Positions 1 to 10,198 of a stretch of DNA of 64,000 bases are shown here, piece by piece. Numbering within the stretch: position 1 is the stretch's first letter; each line of letters starts with the position of its first letter. This stretch comes from Darksidea phi (lineage: Eukaryota > Ascomycota > Dothideomycetes > Pleosporales > Lentitheciaceae): contig JASJFT010000029.1 of NCBI GenBank assembly GCA_030770425.1, forward strand, positions 186,001 to 250,000, read 5' to 3'. Below the pieces are notes generated by a model, which searched no databases, was not told the origin of the DNA, and saw only the letters and a program-made list of their open reading frames with translations. Made by a program: the position numbers and the translations under genes.

Positions 1-261
1 GACCACAACCATCTCCGCATAACCCGCATCCTGCGCTCTCTCCGCGTCCTAGGTCTGCAGAAAGAATGTGAGGCCTTTTTTGTGGCTCTTCAGGATGTGT
101 ACAACGACCCCCAATTCAAGATTGGCCCGCGCTCCATGGTGTTCTGGGAGAGGGCTGTTAAACAGCCGCTGCACATCGCACCAGATGGCGACCGGGTTGG
201 CTGGCTGAAGGAATGGGAGGTGAACAAGAAAGAAGAGAACGCGGTGATGGCCTTGGCCTAG
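1..261 (+). CDS. OGFr-domain protein, C-terminal part (cut by window edge)
   Basis: The frame is open from base 1 to a TAG ending at 261, giving the last 86 residues of a protein whose start lies outside the window. The segment NHLRITRILRSLRVLGLQ followed by a helical stretch and QDVYNDPQFKIGPRSMVFW matches my memory of the conserved region of the opioid growth factor receptor (OGFr) family. That family is widespread in fungi, where its role is unknown. The protein ends soon after the conserved region, so this fungal member lacks the long repeat tail of the vertebrate receptor. The neighbour at 623-1071 is on the opposite strand and convergent. Coding status is strong; the family name rests on recall only. 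Confidence 0.7.
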   Translation, partial: DHNHLRITRILRSLRVLGLQKECEAFFVALQDVYNDPQFKIGPRSMVFWERAVKQPLHIAPDGDRVGWLKEWEVNKKEENAVMALA

Positions 262-622
262 AAGCGTATCTATCACTGCATGGCTCTGTAAGGCATCCCT
301 AGCTGACGGCTCTCAGGCCTGGCTGAAGAGCACCATGCGAGCAGTTTGCCATCGCGTATCAAGAAAAATGTGAGCGCATTCTCCTACCAGGCCGGATATC
401 GATGCGAAGTAAATCGGGATGGAAAACATCGAGGCAGGATTTGCGATATCTGCATGCTTCCGTGCACATGAAAGTGGCCAGCAACGCAGTCATCCCAGAA
501 AACGTAATACACCCATCGAGTCCTGTTCTTGTTTGACGGTGATGATATTCTTTAGCCGTATATGTACACGATCGTCCCTCCACCGACTACTCTGTAGCGT
601 TCCCATCGCTGCTCGTTCCCAT

Positions 623-1071
623 CTAAAACTCCGAGATCATATCACCCCTCCGCTTCCCGCGCATCTCCCACTTGCCCTACCCCCGCATTAGCTGTTGCCC
701 CTCTGAACCCAAACAGCAGCGCAGACTCACATCCGTCATATATCCAGCCGTACCAAGGATCGCCGGTACGACAATGACGTACGCAACGTTGAGCCAAACA
801 GTGCGCGATGTCCAGCGGAAGTACTTGTGTCGGTTGACCGTCATCTCTGCGATGCGTTAACGAGCGTCCAAGCAACCGCAAATACGACAGGCCTCAGCTT
901 GCGCAGAAGGATACGCGGGGACGGAGGAAGCGAGGGATAGAGAGGCGTACGGTTCCATTTGATCATCGCCGGATCCATATGGATCGCTGAGAGGGATGTT
1001 AGCATTGCGAGCCATTGATGGACAGGGGAGGACGGGAATGTACCCTGCGGGTTGTGGTGACCACCCGCCAT
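623..1071 (-). CDS. NADH:ubiquinone oxidoreductase B15-type subunit (NDUFB4-like)
   Basis: Small accessory membrane subunit of mitochondrial complex I. Four exons (1071-1044, 986-951, 846-731, 676-623) join in phase to a 77-residue protein; all three introns are GT-AG. Visible features are an N-terminal IHMDPAMIKW segment, the conserved NRHKYFRWTSRT motif before one transmembrane helix (about residues 44-58), and a basic tail RGKRRGDMISEF. Length and order fit the fungal B15/NDUFB4 family. No targeting presequence is evident, as is common for such accessory subunits. It diverges from the GST gene at 1735 across about 660 bp. The splice model explains why only short open frames are visible here. 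What is inferred is the family assignment; the frame-preserving joins make the gene itself secure. Confidence 0.8.
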
Positions 1072-1734
1072 TTTAAGAGTTGTGCTGGCGGTAGGTGTGA
1101 AGTGGAGAGGTTGGGCTGTGCTGTTGCGGAGCTGGTGGAGGTGAGTTGCTTGGACGAGGTCACGATCCAATCCAGGTGACTAAGCGATAATGCTTGGCGA
1201 CCCCAACATGGCTTTCCGTGTATTTAGGAATCTATGTGCATCCTCATTTTATTCACATATCCATGTTTGCAGTTTCACTTGTTTGATTCATTATTGGTTT
1301 GTGGTGTACTTATAATCAACTTTTAGCTAGCATGTGCATGCAAAGCTGCCGATAAACGCATACATCAACGCGCCTGTATAACTTAAACGAGACTTACAGG
1401 CCATTCATATATATCAAGTTTTTTTTAAGGTGCACAGACTCACCTTGCCGGCGACTTTATGCACATGTGCCGCATGACGCCTTTGGATTGTCTTGCCCAA
1501 TTTTCGCCGAACCTCTTCTCTCCCTGCACGGAAATAGCCTCAAGGAGAATAGTCCGTCGGCATGTGAGGCTACCGAGCTACCGAGCACGGTGCTGGGTTA
1601 TCCCGTACGTCAAGAGCTAAAGTATAGATATAGATCAAGGACGCCTCAGCCGGTTTTCTTCATCGCTCAACCTTTCTCCGAGCCTCCGAGATCTCACCGG
1701 TCGCGATATTGCAATCACTGTCAGCATCATAAGT
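1072..1734. promoter_or_regulatory. Divergent intergenic region between complex I subunit and GST genes
   Basis: 663 bp upstream of two genes transcribed away from each other. The middle (about 1200-1440) is clearly more AT-rich than the coding DNA, with poly-T near 1420, as expected of a fungal promoter. No further reading frame with coding character was seen. No specific operator could be named. Confidence 0.4.
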
Positions 1735-2927
1735 ATGGCGACAGAATCCAATCAGCAAAGCGCAAAAATAACCGTCCACTGGTAAGCCCCACCTCCACAG
1801 AGCTCAGCCACAGTTATCCTCTCCTACTCCGCCGCATCGTATTGACTCAGGCATACAGGCTCAACAAGTCCCGCGCGCAACGTGTCATTTGGCTGCTCGA
1901 AGAGCTAAGCCTCGACTATGATATCAAAACGTACACCCGTGACAAGCACAGGCGTGCGCCAGCGGAATTGAAAGAAGTTCATCCGCTCGGAAAAGCGCCT
2001 GTCATCTCGATCGAGGCGCCCAGTCTTGACAAGCCTTTTGTGCTAGCTGAGAGTGGGCCGATTGTTGAGTATCTGTGTGAACACTTCGGCCCGCACCTGA
2101 TTCCGAAGCGCTATCCCGAGGGTAAGGATGGGGGCGTTGGGGCCGAAACTGAGGACTGGATCAACTATCGGGTAAGTGATGGACTTGCATTTCATGTTGC
2201 AACTATGACCTGTTCTTTTTATATGCGAGTCTTCTGCGATTCATCACTTGATACTACTCTCTGCAAGGTACCTCTATGTGCAGCATACATATTGCAGCTC
2301 TGCGGAGTACTAGGCAGAGTGCAACTGCTCGATCCTGTCGGCTCTCGGGGACATATCTGTTTTCGATTGATCTGTAATGAGTCCGCAATGCTGACATATA
2401 ATAGTACTTCATGCATTACGCTGAAGGTAGCTTTTTTCCGGTCATTTTCACAGGCTTGCTCACGGACAGCATTCGTAATGCTCCTGTCCCATTTTTCTAG
2501 GTGAGGATCCATACTTGCCAATTACTTGTTCAATCTCAGCAAACCCAAGTTCGGTTAATATCTGAAGGCAATTCGGTGACCGATCGATTCTTCCCTTCTA
2601 TCCGAGATCCCGTGTGTTAATCTGAATCAACCTCTAGACACCAACCCGGAGTTGGAAGTGCAATACAAATTCATGGAAGACTTTCTTGCAAAGTCGCAAG
2701 ACAAAGGAAAGTTCTTTCTGGGTTCCGATCTTACCGCAGTGGACTTTATGATGTTCTTCGTCCTCGAAGCGGGAGTGCAGCACGGGTCGTTGAACGAGAA
2801 AAGCTATCCGAAGCTGTATAGCTATGTTCGGAGAATGCAAGCCAGAGATGCATACCAACGGGGTGGCGAGAAGGTCACTAAGGCGAGCGGTGAGAAGTTT
2901 GTACCTTTCTCTGAAGTGCGTTTTTAG
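1735..2927 (+). CDS. Glutathione S-transferase (middle exon junction abnormal)
   Basis: Exon 1 (1735-1781) and exon 2 (1859-2171) join in phase and encode a thioredoxin-fold GST N-terminus: SRAQRVIWLLEEL, then the HPLGKAPVI loop with the cis-proline and the LAESGPIVEYL motif that binds the glutathione gamma-glutamyl group. Exon 3 begins at 2405 with YFMHYAEGS, the start of the C-terminal helical domain. The last exon (2638-2927) carries LGSDLTAVDFMMFF, the N-capping motif region of helix 6, and ends in a normal stop. The join of exons 3 and 4 is the problem: reading on past ...APVPFF meets TAG at 2500, directly before a good donor. A phase-correct alternative donor at 2475 works but drops roughly 25 residues that relatives have (239 aa total). 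The gene may be impaired. Role expected: cytosolic detoxification by glutathione conjugation. Confidence 0.7.
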
Positions 2928-3676
2928 TGCGCCAAATACGATGAGCAACAGACGGTTGCGACGGTGGTTAGGGGTAGTGGTAGCAGTGGAAGTTTGAATG
3001 ACGATGGCTTTCGCGCTCTAGTTCGTCGTTATTAACGCTAATGCAGTCGGTTGTATGCTACATCGTGATCAATCATCCCGGACCTGAGCGAGATCCGAAG
3101 GTCAACTCACGTCAGCGGTTTGTCATGGCGAGTTAGCGACGGCGATGCCGGGACCATGCCAGCAGGGAGGTGTGGAGTGAAAAGTAAAGTAAGCCTCAGC
3201 CTCAGCCCTGACGATGTGGAAATGGGCCGCTACTGGCCCGATCTAGAGAGTCACACAGCTGGTGTTTAAGGATCGGCGCATGCTATTCGTCCGAATTCGC
3301 CTCATCCAGCTGCATCAGTCACAGACGGGCAACGAGGAGCATTACTGTACTGGCAATATATATGACATCAGGACACTGGAGTTTCCGGCTCTTTTATGAC
3401 CACTGCTTCGTTACCCATACATCCACATCTACCCTAAAACAACACCAAACGCCTTCACAACACCCCGCACAACTCGCGGTTATTACGCAGCATCCCAGTT
3501 TACTCGGGCTGAACGCTATTCCGCTTTAAGCAGTCGCTCCAGGAACTATACTTTGCCGACCCTTACTCATCCATTCATCAGCATCCATAGCAAGACCTCT
3601 CCTGTCGAAGCCGGCAACCGTCTGCATCCAGTCGCAACAACACGGGAGGCGGCCTTTAGTGAGCTAATTAGCTCAT
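2928..3676. other. Intergenic region upstream of the BTB gene
   Basis: About 750 bp between the GST stop and the start of the double-BTB gene on the same strand. A TATATA element lies near 3356-3362 and C/A-rich leader sequence follows (3410-3600), typical of a fungal 5' untranslated region. No coding potential was recognised. Confidence 0.4.
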
Positions 3677-6268
3677 ATGCCTGATCAATCTGGCCATACT
3701 ACCTCACGAGACTTTGCATTCCAAAACGCTGACCAATCATACTCCCATCAACAGCTTCGTGGAGACGGAGTCCCACACCCTGCCTACACCACGCAATCCC
3801 GCGAGCGCTATGAGACAGAGCGGGAAGCTAATGCGCGCGGAGGGTTGGTGACACCAGATCAAGCTTCTGTGCTGGATCCTTCCTTAAGTTATATGGACTT
3901 CAACGCGCAGCAGAGCCCCGTCCCACAACAAGGCGACCCAGGACAGTTCCCTGTGTACGGCTTCAATTCTGACGCGTGGGATTGGGGCAGTTCAATTGGC
4001 TTTCCCGAATTCGCAAACGATTACGAGCCACAAGGCGAGCTCGTGCGAGAGCCGCAGAACCAGAACGCCCCGAACGATTTCAGCATACCACTACCAGTCA
4101 CGAACACAAACACCGTCTACGCATCACCTCAGCCTACTCCGAGCGCGCCTCCTCCTCCGGTACAAAACCCGCTCCCGCCGCCTCCCAAGCCGCTGCAGAA
4201 GCCCCCTGTCCAGACGGGCATGAAGAGGAAGGCCGATTCTGAGCCCAATTCCGCCGTATCCCAGAACGCCAGCTCCTTTGCGGACCCTCAGCAAAAGCCT
4301 GCGAAGCGCCCAAACAAGTCGCGAACCTCGTCCAACGCTTCTGCTACGTCCCCAATCGTTGCGAGCTCGACCGGCCTAGACGCGCGCCCACCGCCGATGA
4401 CTGCATCCTCTTCCGCACCGGCGGGCACCGAAGCCGCACCACCTGCGAAAACAGACAATGAAACACAAAAGCGCAGGGAGCCCAGCAAGGGAACAGGCCC
4501 GCAGGGTCGCGTGATTGATGTCTCGAAACCGAGGAGGATAGTGGAATCGCCCGGCGGAGCAGACTTACTACCCGCGGGCAAGGTCTTTCCGATACAGATT
4601 GGTTCTGAACTTTTCAGGCTTTCAGGAGCTTCGCTCACGTCGGATGGTAAGCACCACCCCCAATTACATTCCCTAGAGATCATACGGGCTAACTATGCAA
4701 GAGCACCTTCGTACTTCTCTCATTTCTTTGGGGAGCAAATTCACAACAACCAGGGTCGCGCCGGTGACATAAGAACGCTATACATCGACCGCGACCCAGA
4801 CACGTTTCGAGACATCGCATTGCATCTGCAGGGGTATCACGTCAACCCACGCGATGGCGAGCACTTTGTGCGCCTGTTTGCAGACGCACAGTTCTACTCA
4901 CGTAAGCCTAGACCCCGCCGCTGCTGTAGCTGCGCCATCCAACACTGACCATGAACAGTGCCTCGTCTTACCAAACAACTGTTTAGCACCGACATTTTCG
5001 TCCGTATTGGAGGCACGCCCTTCCAGATCCCGCGTGATTTGTTCTCTGCGCCTGGAGACAGTCCGAACTATTTCTCGCTTGGCTTTGCGCAATTTTTCTC
5101 GACGCCATCTGAAGTGTTTCCTGGGCTCGATCGTAATGCGTTGCTTCGGCCACCATCGATATCACCGCCCTCAGTGCCAAGCCGGAGCGGCGAGACATTT
5201 GGGGAATTAGTGAAGCTACTTCAGGGCTATAATGTCAACATCCGGAATGATGCGCATCGATCACAGCTACTGAGAGATGCGCGTTATTTTCACCTCAAGG
5301 GGCTAGAACAGAAACTCATACCCTGCGACATTTCGTATAATCTCAAGAGAGGTCAGTCTGAGATACTCGTGAGGTTGGATGATATACGGCAATCTGGCGT
5401 ATCTTTTTCGCCAGATGGGTCTAGCAACTCGAGCTCAGGGCCAGGATCCACGGTAGCTTCTGTAGCAGGATTGTCGCCCGGTCCCGGGAGCAAACATTCT
5501 AGCCCGGCGCCCTCACTAGGTGGACAACAATTTAGAGCAGGAACGGTATGTTATGCTCGACCATACACGGATGATCATGCCGCTACAAACGTTCTCGTCC
5601 TCGAAGTCTCATCTACCGAGTCCACGATCCTACATCTTCCCATGGATCCACCCAAGCCTACTTCCAGTCGAGAACCCGTCACTCTAAACATGAGAGCCAC
5701 ATTTCACGGAAGCACATTGGCTCGCATCACGTCACTCTTCTCTGTGATCGCATCTAAAATGGGGCTGCCAGCGACGCAACCGCTAGGCTTGATGATGTTG
5801 CAGTCCGGAGGTGGAGTAGCCGCTCAGCCCGTGTCTCCTGCAAACTCAGGCGTCAGCGAACGCCGCGTTCGTATCCACATACCCTCCGATTGCTACCTAG
5901 AAATCGATAACGGCCCCGCCGAGCTCGCGATAGACCCTGCATCCGGCCGTACAGGCTTAAGACGCATATGTCCCGAGCCCGGGCATAAACGCATCAAAAT
6001 CTCTGAAGAGCAGTACGAACATGATAGTGATGCTATAGATGCCAAGAGAGAGTGGATCTGGGGCGGGGCACGGGAGGTGGATGTAAGGGTTGGTAAGGAC
6101 GGAGAGGAATTCGGAGAGGAATTGGTGGTAAAGAGGGCGCATTGGAAGCTGAGGGTGGAGCCTGCGGATGGGGAAGGGGCGAAGATGCAGGTTGTGCTTT
6201 GTGGGGTTAGAATTGAGGGGTATAGTCAGGAAAAGAGTCGAAACCGGTCGAGGGCGTTTCTTGGGTAA
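3677..6268 (+). CDS. Double BTB/POZ (KCTD-type) domain protein, YLR108C-like
   Basis: Three exons (3677-4646, 4704-4901, 4959-6268) join in phase to 825 residues. Residues 1 to about 300 are low-complexity, rich in Pro, Gln, Ser and Ala with a basic KRKADSEP patch. A first BTB fold starts at KVFPIQIGSELFRLSG and runs through SYFSHFFGEQ and LHLQGYHVN. A second starts at STDIFVRIGGTPFQIPRDLF and ends in LLQGYNVNIRND and ARYFHLKGLEQ. The C-terminal 300 residues hold a conserved beta-rich region. This order matches the uncharacterised yeast YLR108C/YDR132C family, whose tetramerisation-type BTB domains suggest oligomeric scaffolding; the role here is not known. The start ATG opens the longest frame and follows a C/A-rich leader. 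Two BTB copies are directly visible; the molecular function is inference. Confidence 0.8.
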
Positions 6269-7002
6269 CGGATTACGAAGTCGAGTGTGTAAGGATGGTA
6301 TGCCATGGAGGTCACGCGGACAGCCAAAGGCATCGGCCTGGACATCTCGATATCTGACAGGCTCATTACCTAGACTTTGCATTCTCGGGCTGCATTCTGC
6401 TACCTTTTTGCCTAGCAAAGATGCTGGTTCGGCTGTTTGTCTTTCATCCACGTCTTTATAACTCTTTACAGTCAATTACGCTTTATCTGCACTTGTGACC
6501 CATATCCTCGAAGTTTACACTTCGGGCACTCAGCAGGTGCGTTTCTATACGAGGTCTGGTTCTCAATGTTACCGATGCCGTTTGGAGGGAGTCAGTCGAC
6601 TTGGAAGTGGCCGATCTCGTTACTAGATATGGAGAGCTTGTCACGACTAGCTAGAGCAAGGGAAATATGTACGGAGGGTAGTGTTTGTTTTGTATTTCAT
6701 TGTGAGTATTCTTTAAGTGGTTGCTGTGCGTTTCGGTCAGCTGGGTAATAATGAGCGAGTGGTAGAGGTGTGTGCAAATCCTATGCATGGTTCCTGGAGA
6801 GTGGACTTGGTTAAGGTTGAAGGAGTTCAGGTGAGATGTTCGATGCAAATCGCATTTGTATACGCTATCATTATTCGTTTCAATTGCCCAATCGTTTTGA
6901 GTACCCCAATATGTTCTCCTAGATGTATTCTTACAACAGTCCATTCCACCCCATTCCATTCCTTCACTATCCAACATTCATCCTCTTTCTCCACAAGCAC
7001 TC
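6269..7002. other. Convergent 3' intergenic region
   Basis: About 730 bp between the stops of two convergent genes. It holds T-rich and A-rich stretches suitable for polyadenylation on both strands and no reading frame with convincing composition. The frames present are short and overlap each other on both strands. Confidence 0.4.
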
Positions 7003-7480
7003 CTACTCATCCCTGAATCCCCACCGTCCGGTTTGATCCAATCCCAACGGATTCTCCCCCGTCTGCTCCTTGCCCGCAATCTTCTCCGGCTTACTTTCGT
7101 AACTATCCTTGTTGTTGCCCCCCAACAGCTCACTCCGCTCTTCTTTCTCGCCGAGGAGAGGCCCGAGAGCGCCGCGCGTAGTGCCACCAAGGGCGTTACC
7201 GAGGGGCCCGGTGACTTTCTCGAGGGGCGCGCCTATCGGACGAAGACCGGTGTTTAGGGCTTTCCCTGTTGGAAGCGTTAGAAGGGTGATTTGGAAAGAG
7301 TGAAAATGGCCGTTTGGAGGAGATATGGATAGGCGGTAAAGCGTTGTAATCTTTTCTGGATAAGTGGGCTGGCATACCAAGGGGGTCACCAAGCGGTGAT
7401 AGAAGGCCTCCAGAGCCCTTGCTCTCCTCCTGCTGCTCATCTCCGTTCGTGGTGGGGATGTGCTCCTGGTTGTTCGACAT
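7003..7480 (-). CDS. Small Gly/Pro/Leu-rich hypothetical protein
   Basis: Exon 1 (7480-7378) and exon 2 (7265-7003) are separated by a 112-nt GT-AG intron and join in phase to 121 residues. The N-terminus MSNNQEHIPTTNGDEQQ is polar. The middle is a run of short PLG/LGN/LGG units (GAPLEKVTGPLGNALGG), followed by a charged stretch with KEEK/E pairs and the tail ENPLGLDQTGRWGF. There is no signal peptide, transmembrane helix or catalytic motif. Small proteins of this style, low-complexity with a conserved ENPLGL tail, are common in filamentous ascomycetes, but I know of no function. The start is the only in-frame ATG upstream of the intron. Tandem CRE-like sites lie about 140 bp upstream of it. 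Confidence 0.6.
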
Positions 7481-8291
7481 TCTTTCGTTTGTATGTAAGT
7501 TCGAGTCGGCAATTGAATGTATAGCTTTCCGTGAGGTTTAGTGCAGAGGATAACGCTATGCATGTGAGGCTAGCCAACGTCTTATGTACCATGTTCGCAT
7601 CCAAGCTTTAGCCGGCTTGTGACGTCAGACGTCACGTCAACCGGCGATGGGCTGCACCTGGACTAACCGGATAAACGCTAGCGAGGGGTTACTGTGTACA
7701 AACCCCGCGCTCTACTTTAACATGGTGATGAGCTTCGAGCTTGCAAGCTTTCCCCTGCGCGGTGGGTCATGAATCACGCATCGCAGAGCAAAGTCCGTTT
7801 CTCTACATACTTCCACTGCTCTTCTTCTCCCTCCACTTCTATAATTGAGAAACCTACAGGGCGTAGATCAATGTCGCTATAGACTCTATGTAATTTTAAA
7901 TAAAGACATGTAAGCCAACGATGAATTGCCTTGAATGAAGAATTGTTCATGAAGCTCTATTGTACAAGGCAACTGTTACCAGGCGCCTGGGAGAAGCTAT
8001 CCTGACTGGCCATGTACGTCATAGCGCGACGCGCTAGCGCCTGCCAAACATGCTCGTTTCAAGTTCTCTGGTGGTTAGTGCGTTGGCATTGGTGACACAC
8101 TACAAACGTGCATCTTCGTAATATATAGGGCTGGTCCTACACTTCAACTCTCTACACTTAGTCTATTACGTGCCTAATCCTGCAAAACCCTAGGGCAGTG
8201 TTCATTATCCTCTGCAGATCTATAAGCGTCCCTACCTTTAAGCTCATTCCTACGCAAGCATACCGCTCAGGTAGCTAAACTGTCCATCATC
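7481..8291. promoter_or_regulatory. Divergent promoter region (small protein / C2 protein)
   Basis: 811 bp between two genes transcribed outward. Contains tandem CRE/ATF-type palindromes at 7620-7635 (listed separately) nearer the left gene, and a TATATA-like element near 8122 about 170 bp before the right gene. The right end is C/T-rich leader. No coding frame was recognised. Confidence 0.45.
7620..7635. promoter_or_regulatory. Tandem CRE/ATF-type bZIP sites
   Basis: TGACGTCA (a perfect 8-bp palindrome) at 7620-7627 is followed at once by GACGTCAC at 7628-7635. This is the classic binding sequence of fungal ATF/CREB-family bZIP factors, linked to stress and development. The position is about 140 bp upstream of the minus-strand start at 7480. 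The sequence is directly visible; occupancy is inferred. Confidence 0.45.
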
Positions 8292-9922
8292 ATGGCGTCA
8301 CTCATGGATACCTTGACTGCCTCTGGAGGCGCCGAACCAGCAGGTGGGATATATCACTCGCGGAATTGTGCTCGGGAAACTCAGTAAGAATAGGATTCCT
8401 CAATGACATCGTCGAGCAATTGTGGCCTAATATAATCGTGGCCGGCGCCAAAATCACAAAGGATGTTGTCGAGCCTATCCTCGCCTCCACACTTCCCGGA
8501 CCCCTCTCCAGTCTGCGTTTCGTCAAGCTCGACCTTGGCCATGTCCCTATTCGACTCTCCAATGTAGACGTCCACAAGACGACGGCCCAGGGTATCAAGC
8601 TCGACATGGACTTGGACTGGGAGGGCGTGTGTGACATTGAGTTGGATGGGAATCATGTTCCCAAAGTGGTATATTCCCCTACTCCCTCGGTAGCTTACTT
8701 CAACTGCGTCTAACCAGAGTTCAATAATTCCTAGGGCATCGAAAAAGTCCAGCTGAAGGGCAGACTCACCATCCTACTCGCTCCCCTAACGAATGTCATT
8801 CCCCTGGTATGAGCCATTGCTTGATTAAGCGTCACGTTGCCGAGCATTACATGCTAACATGAAACAAAGATCGGGGCTGCCCAAGTTGCCTTTATCAACC
8901 CACCCAGCCTCAAGCTTGACTTCACTGATGCTCTCGACGTTGCCGACTGCTTCTTGATCGAGAAGACGGTACGAAACACTATTCTTGGCATCATCAAGGG
9001 CATGGCTGTCCTTCCCAATCGCTTCCTCGTCAAACTCGACGCCAACAACGACTACTTCAAGACATACCAGCCCGAGCACGGCGTTCTCCGTCTTACAATC
9101 GAGAAGGCAACCGGTATAACCGCTCCCAAGAAGAAGAGCGGCGCTTCGAGACTACTGGCTAAGATCATCAAGGATGTACCTGATTGTTATGTCAAGGTCA
9201 ACGTCGGTGCTGAAGAGGAGTGGCGGACCTCGGTTCAGAAGAATGCCCACGATCCGGAGTGGAACGAGACGCACGATTTCTTGGTCACGGATTTCGAACA
9301 GGCCATTGCTCTAGATATCCAGGACGATGATCTAGCTGGCGATGATGACATTGGCCTCGGCTACACCACCATCAAGGAGATCCTGTTGAACGGCGGCTCA
9401 AAGGAGCTGAGTCTCACCCACAAAGGCGAGCACACCAACGCCAAGCTGACAATCCACGCAAAATTCTACAACTTCGTCGCCGATGCAAACCTTTTATCCG
9501 CCGCGGATGGTGAAGGTCGGGGCCAGGGTCAGATCTGCGGGCTTGCCACCATCCTGGTTGCCAGCGCACTCGGCCTCTCTGGCCAGCGTGATGAGCTGAA
9601 CCCCAGCGTTAGGGTGGCATGGGGCGACAAGAAGTTCCAAACCGCAGCGAAGACTTACTCTCCGGGAGTGGATATCTTCAACCCATCTTTCGACCAGGCT
9701 TTCAAGATCCCTCTGACTTCAGACATGATTGCCAACCCGGCGGCGATGGGCAACTTCAAGATCTCGTTGATGAACAAGACAGCCGAGACTGGAAGCGTTG
9801 AGGTGCCCTTCCAGGACGTGCTTGGCGCGCCTGGTATGGTCAAGGAAAACAGTTTCGACGTTGGTTCCGGTGCCTCAGTGAGAGCGAGCATCTCTGTGCG
9901 TGGAATCCAATTGGCTGAGTGA
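8292..9922 (+). CDS. SMP-like plus C2-domain protein (tricalbin/synaptotagmin-like)
   Basis: Four exons (8292-8343, 8394-8668, 8735-8806, 8870-9922) join in phase to 483 residues. Residues about 18-190 resemble an SMP lipid-transfer module: FLNDIVEQLWPNI, a SLRFVKLDLGHVPIRLSNV strand pair, and a hydrophobic NPPSLKLDF segment. A C2 domain follows (GVLRLTIEKATGI, KKNAHDPEWNETHDFLV, LDIQDDDLAGDDDIG), with acidic loop residues fit for calcium binding. A second, more diverged C2-like fold (SVRVAWGDKKFQ ... VRASISVRG) ends the protein. Extended synaptotagmins and tricalbins carry lipids at ER-plasma membrane contacts, but those have an N-terminal membrane anchor; none is visible here. The family is assigned from the motif pattern; the role in lipid exchange is inferred. 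Confidence 0.75.
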
Positions 9923-10198
9923 CTTATGCCGGCCGTGGGGGAATAATTGTAGTGATCAGCAGTACAAATATCTGCTACGACGGCGGGAATATATCAATTT
10001 GAGGGATGATGAGATCAGTCTCGGGGTAGGAAATCACAAGGTGCTCAATTCCATTTTCACTTTAAGGTAATTTGATTCTTCTAAAACATCAGCCTAGTGG
10101 TAGCACTTCTATGAATAATAAAAAGGGTATCAGTTCCCAACCTTGACCACTTCTCCCCTAAATTCCAAAAAAGGAAAAATGTCCATCATGGATTTAAC

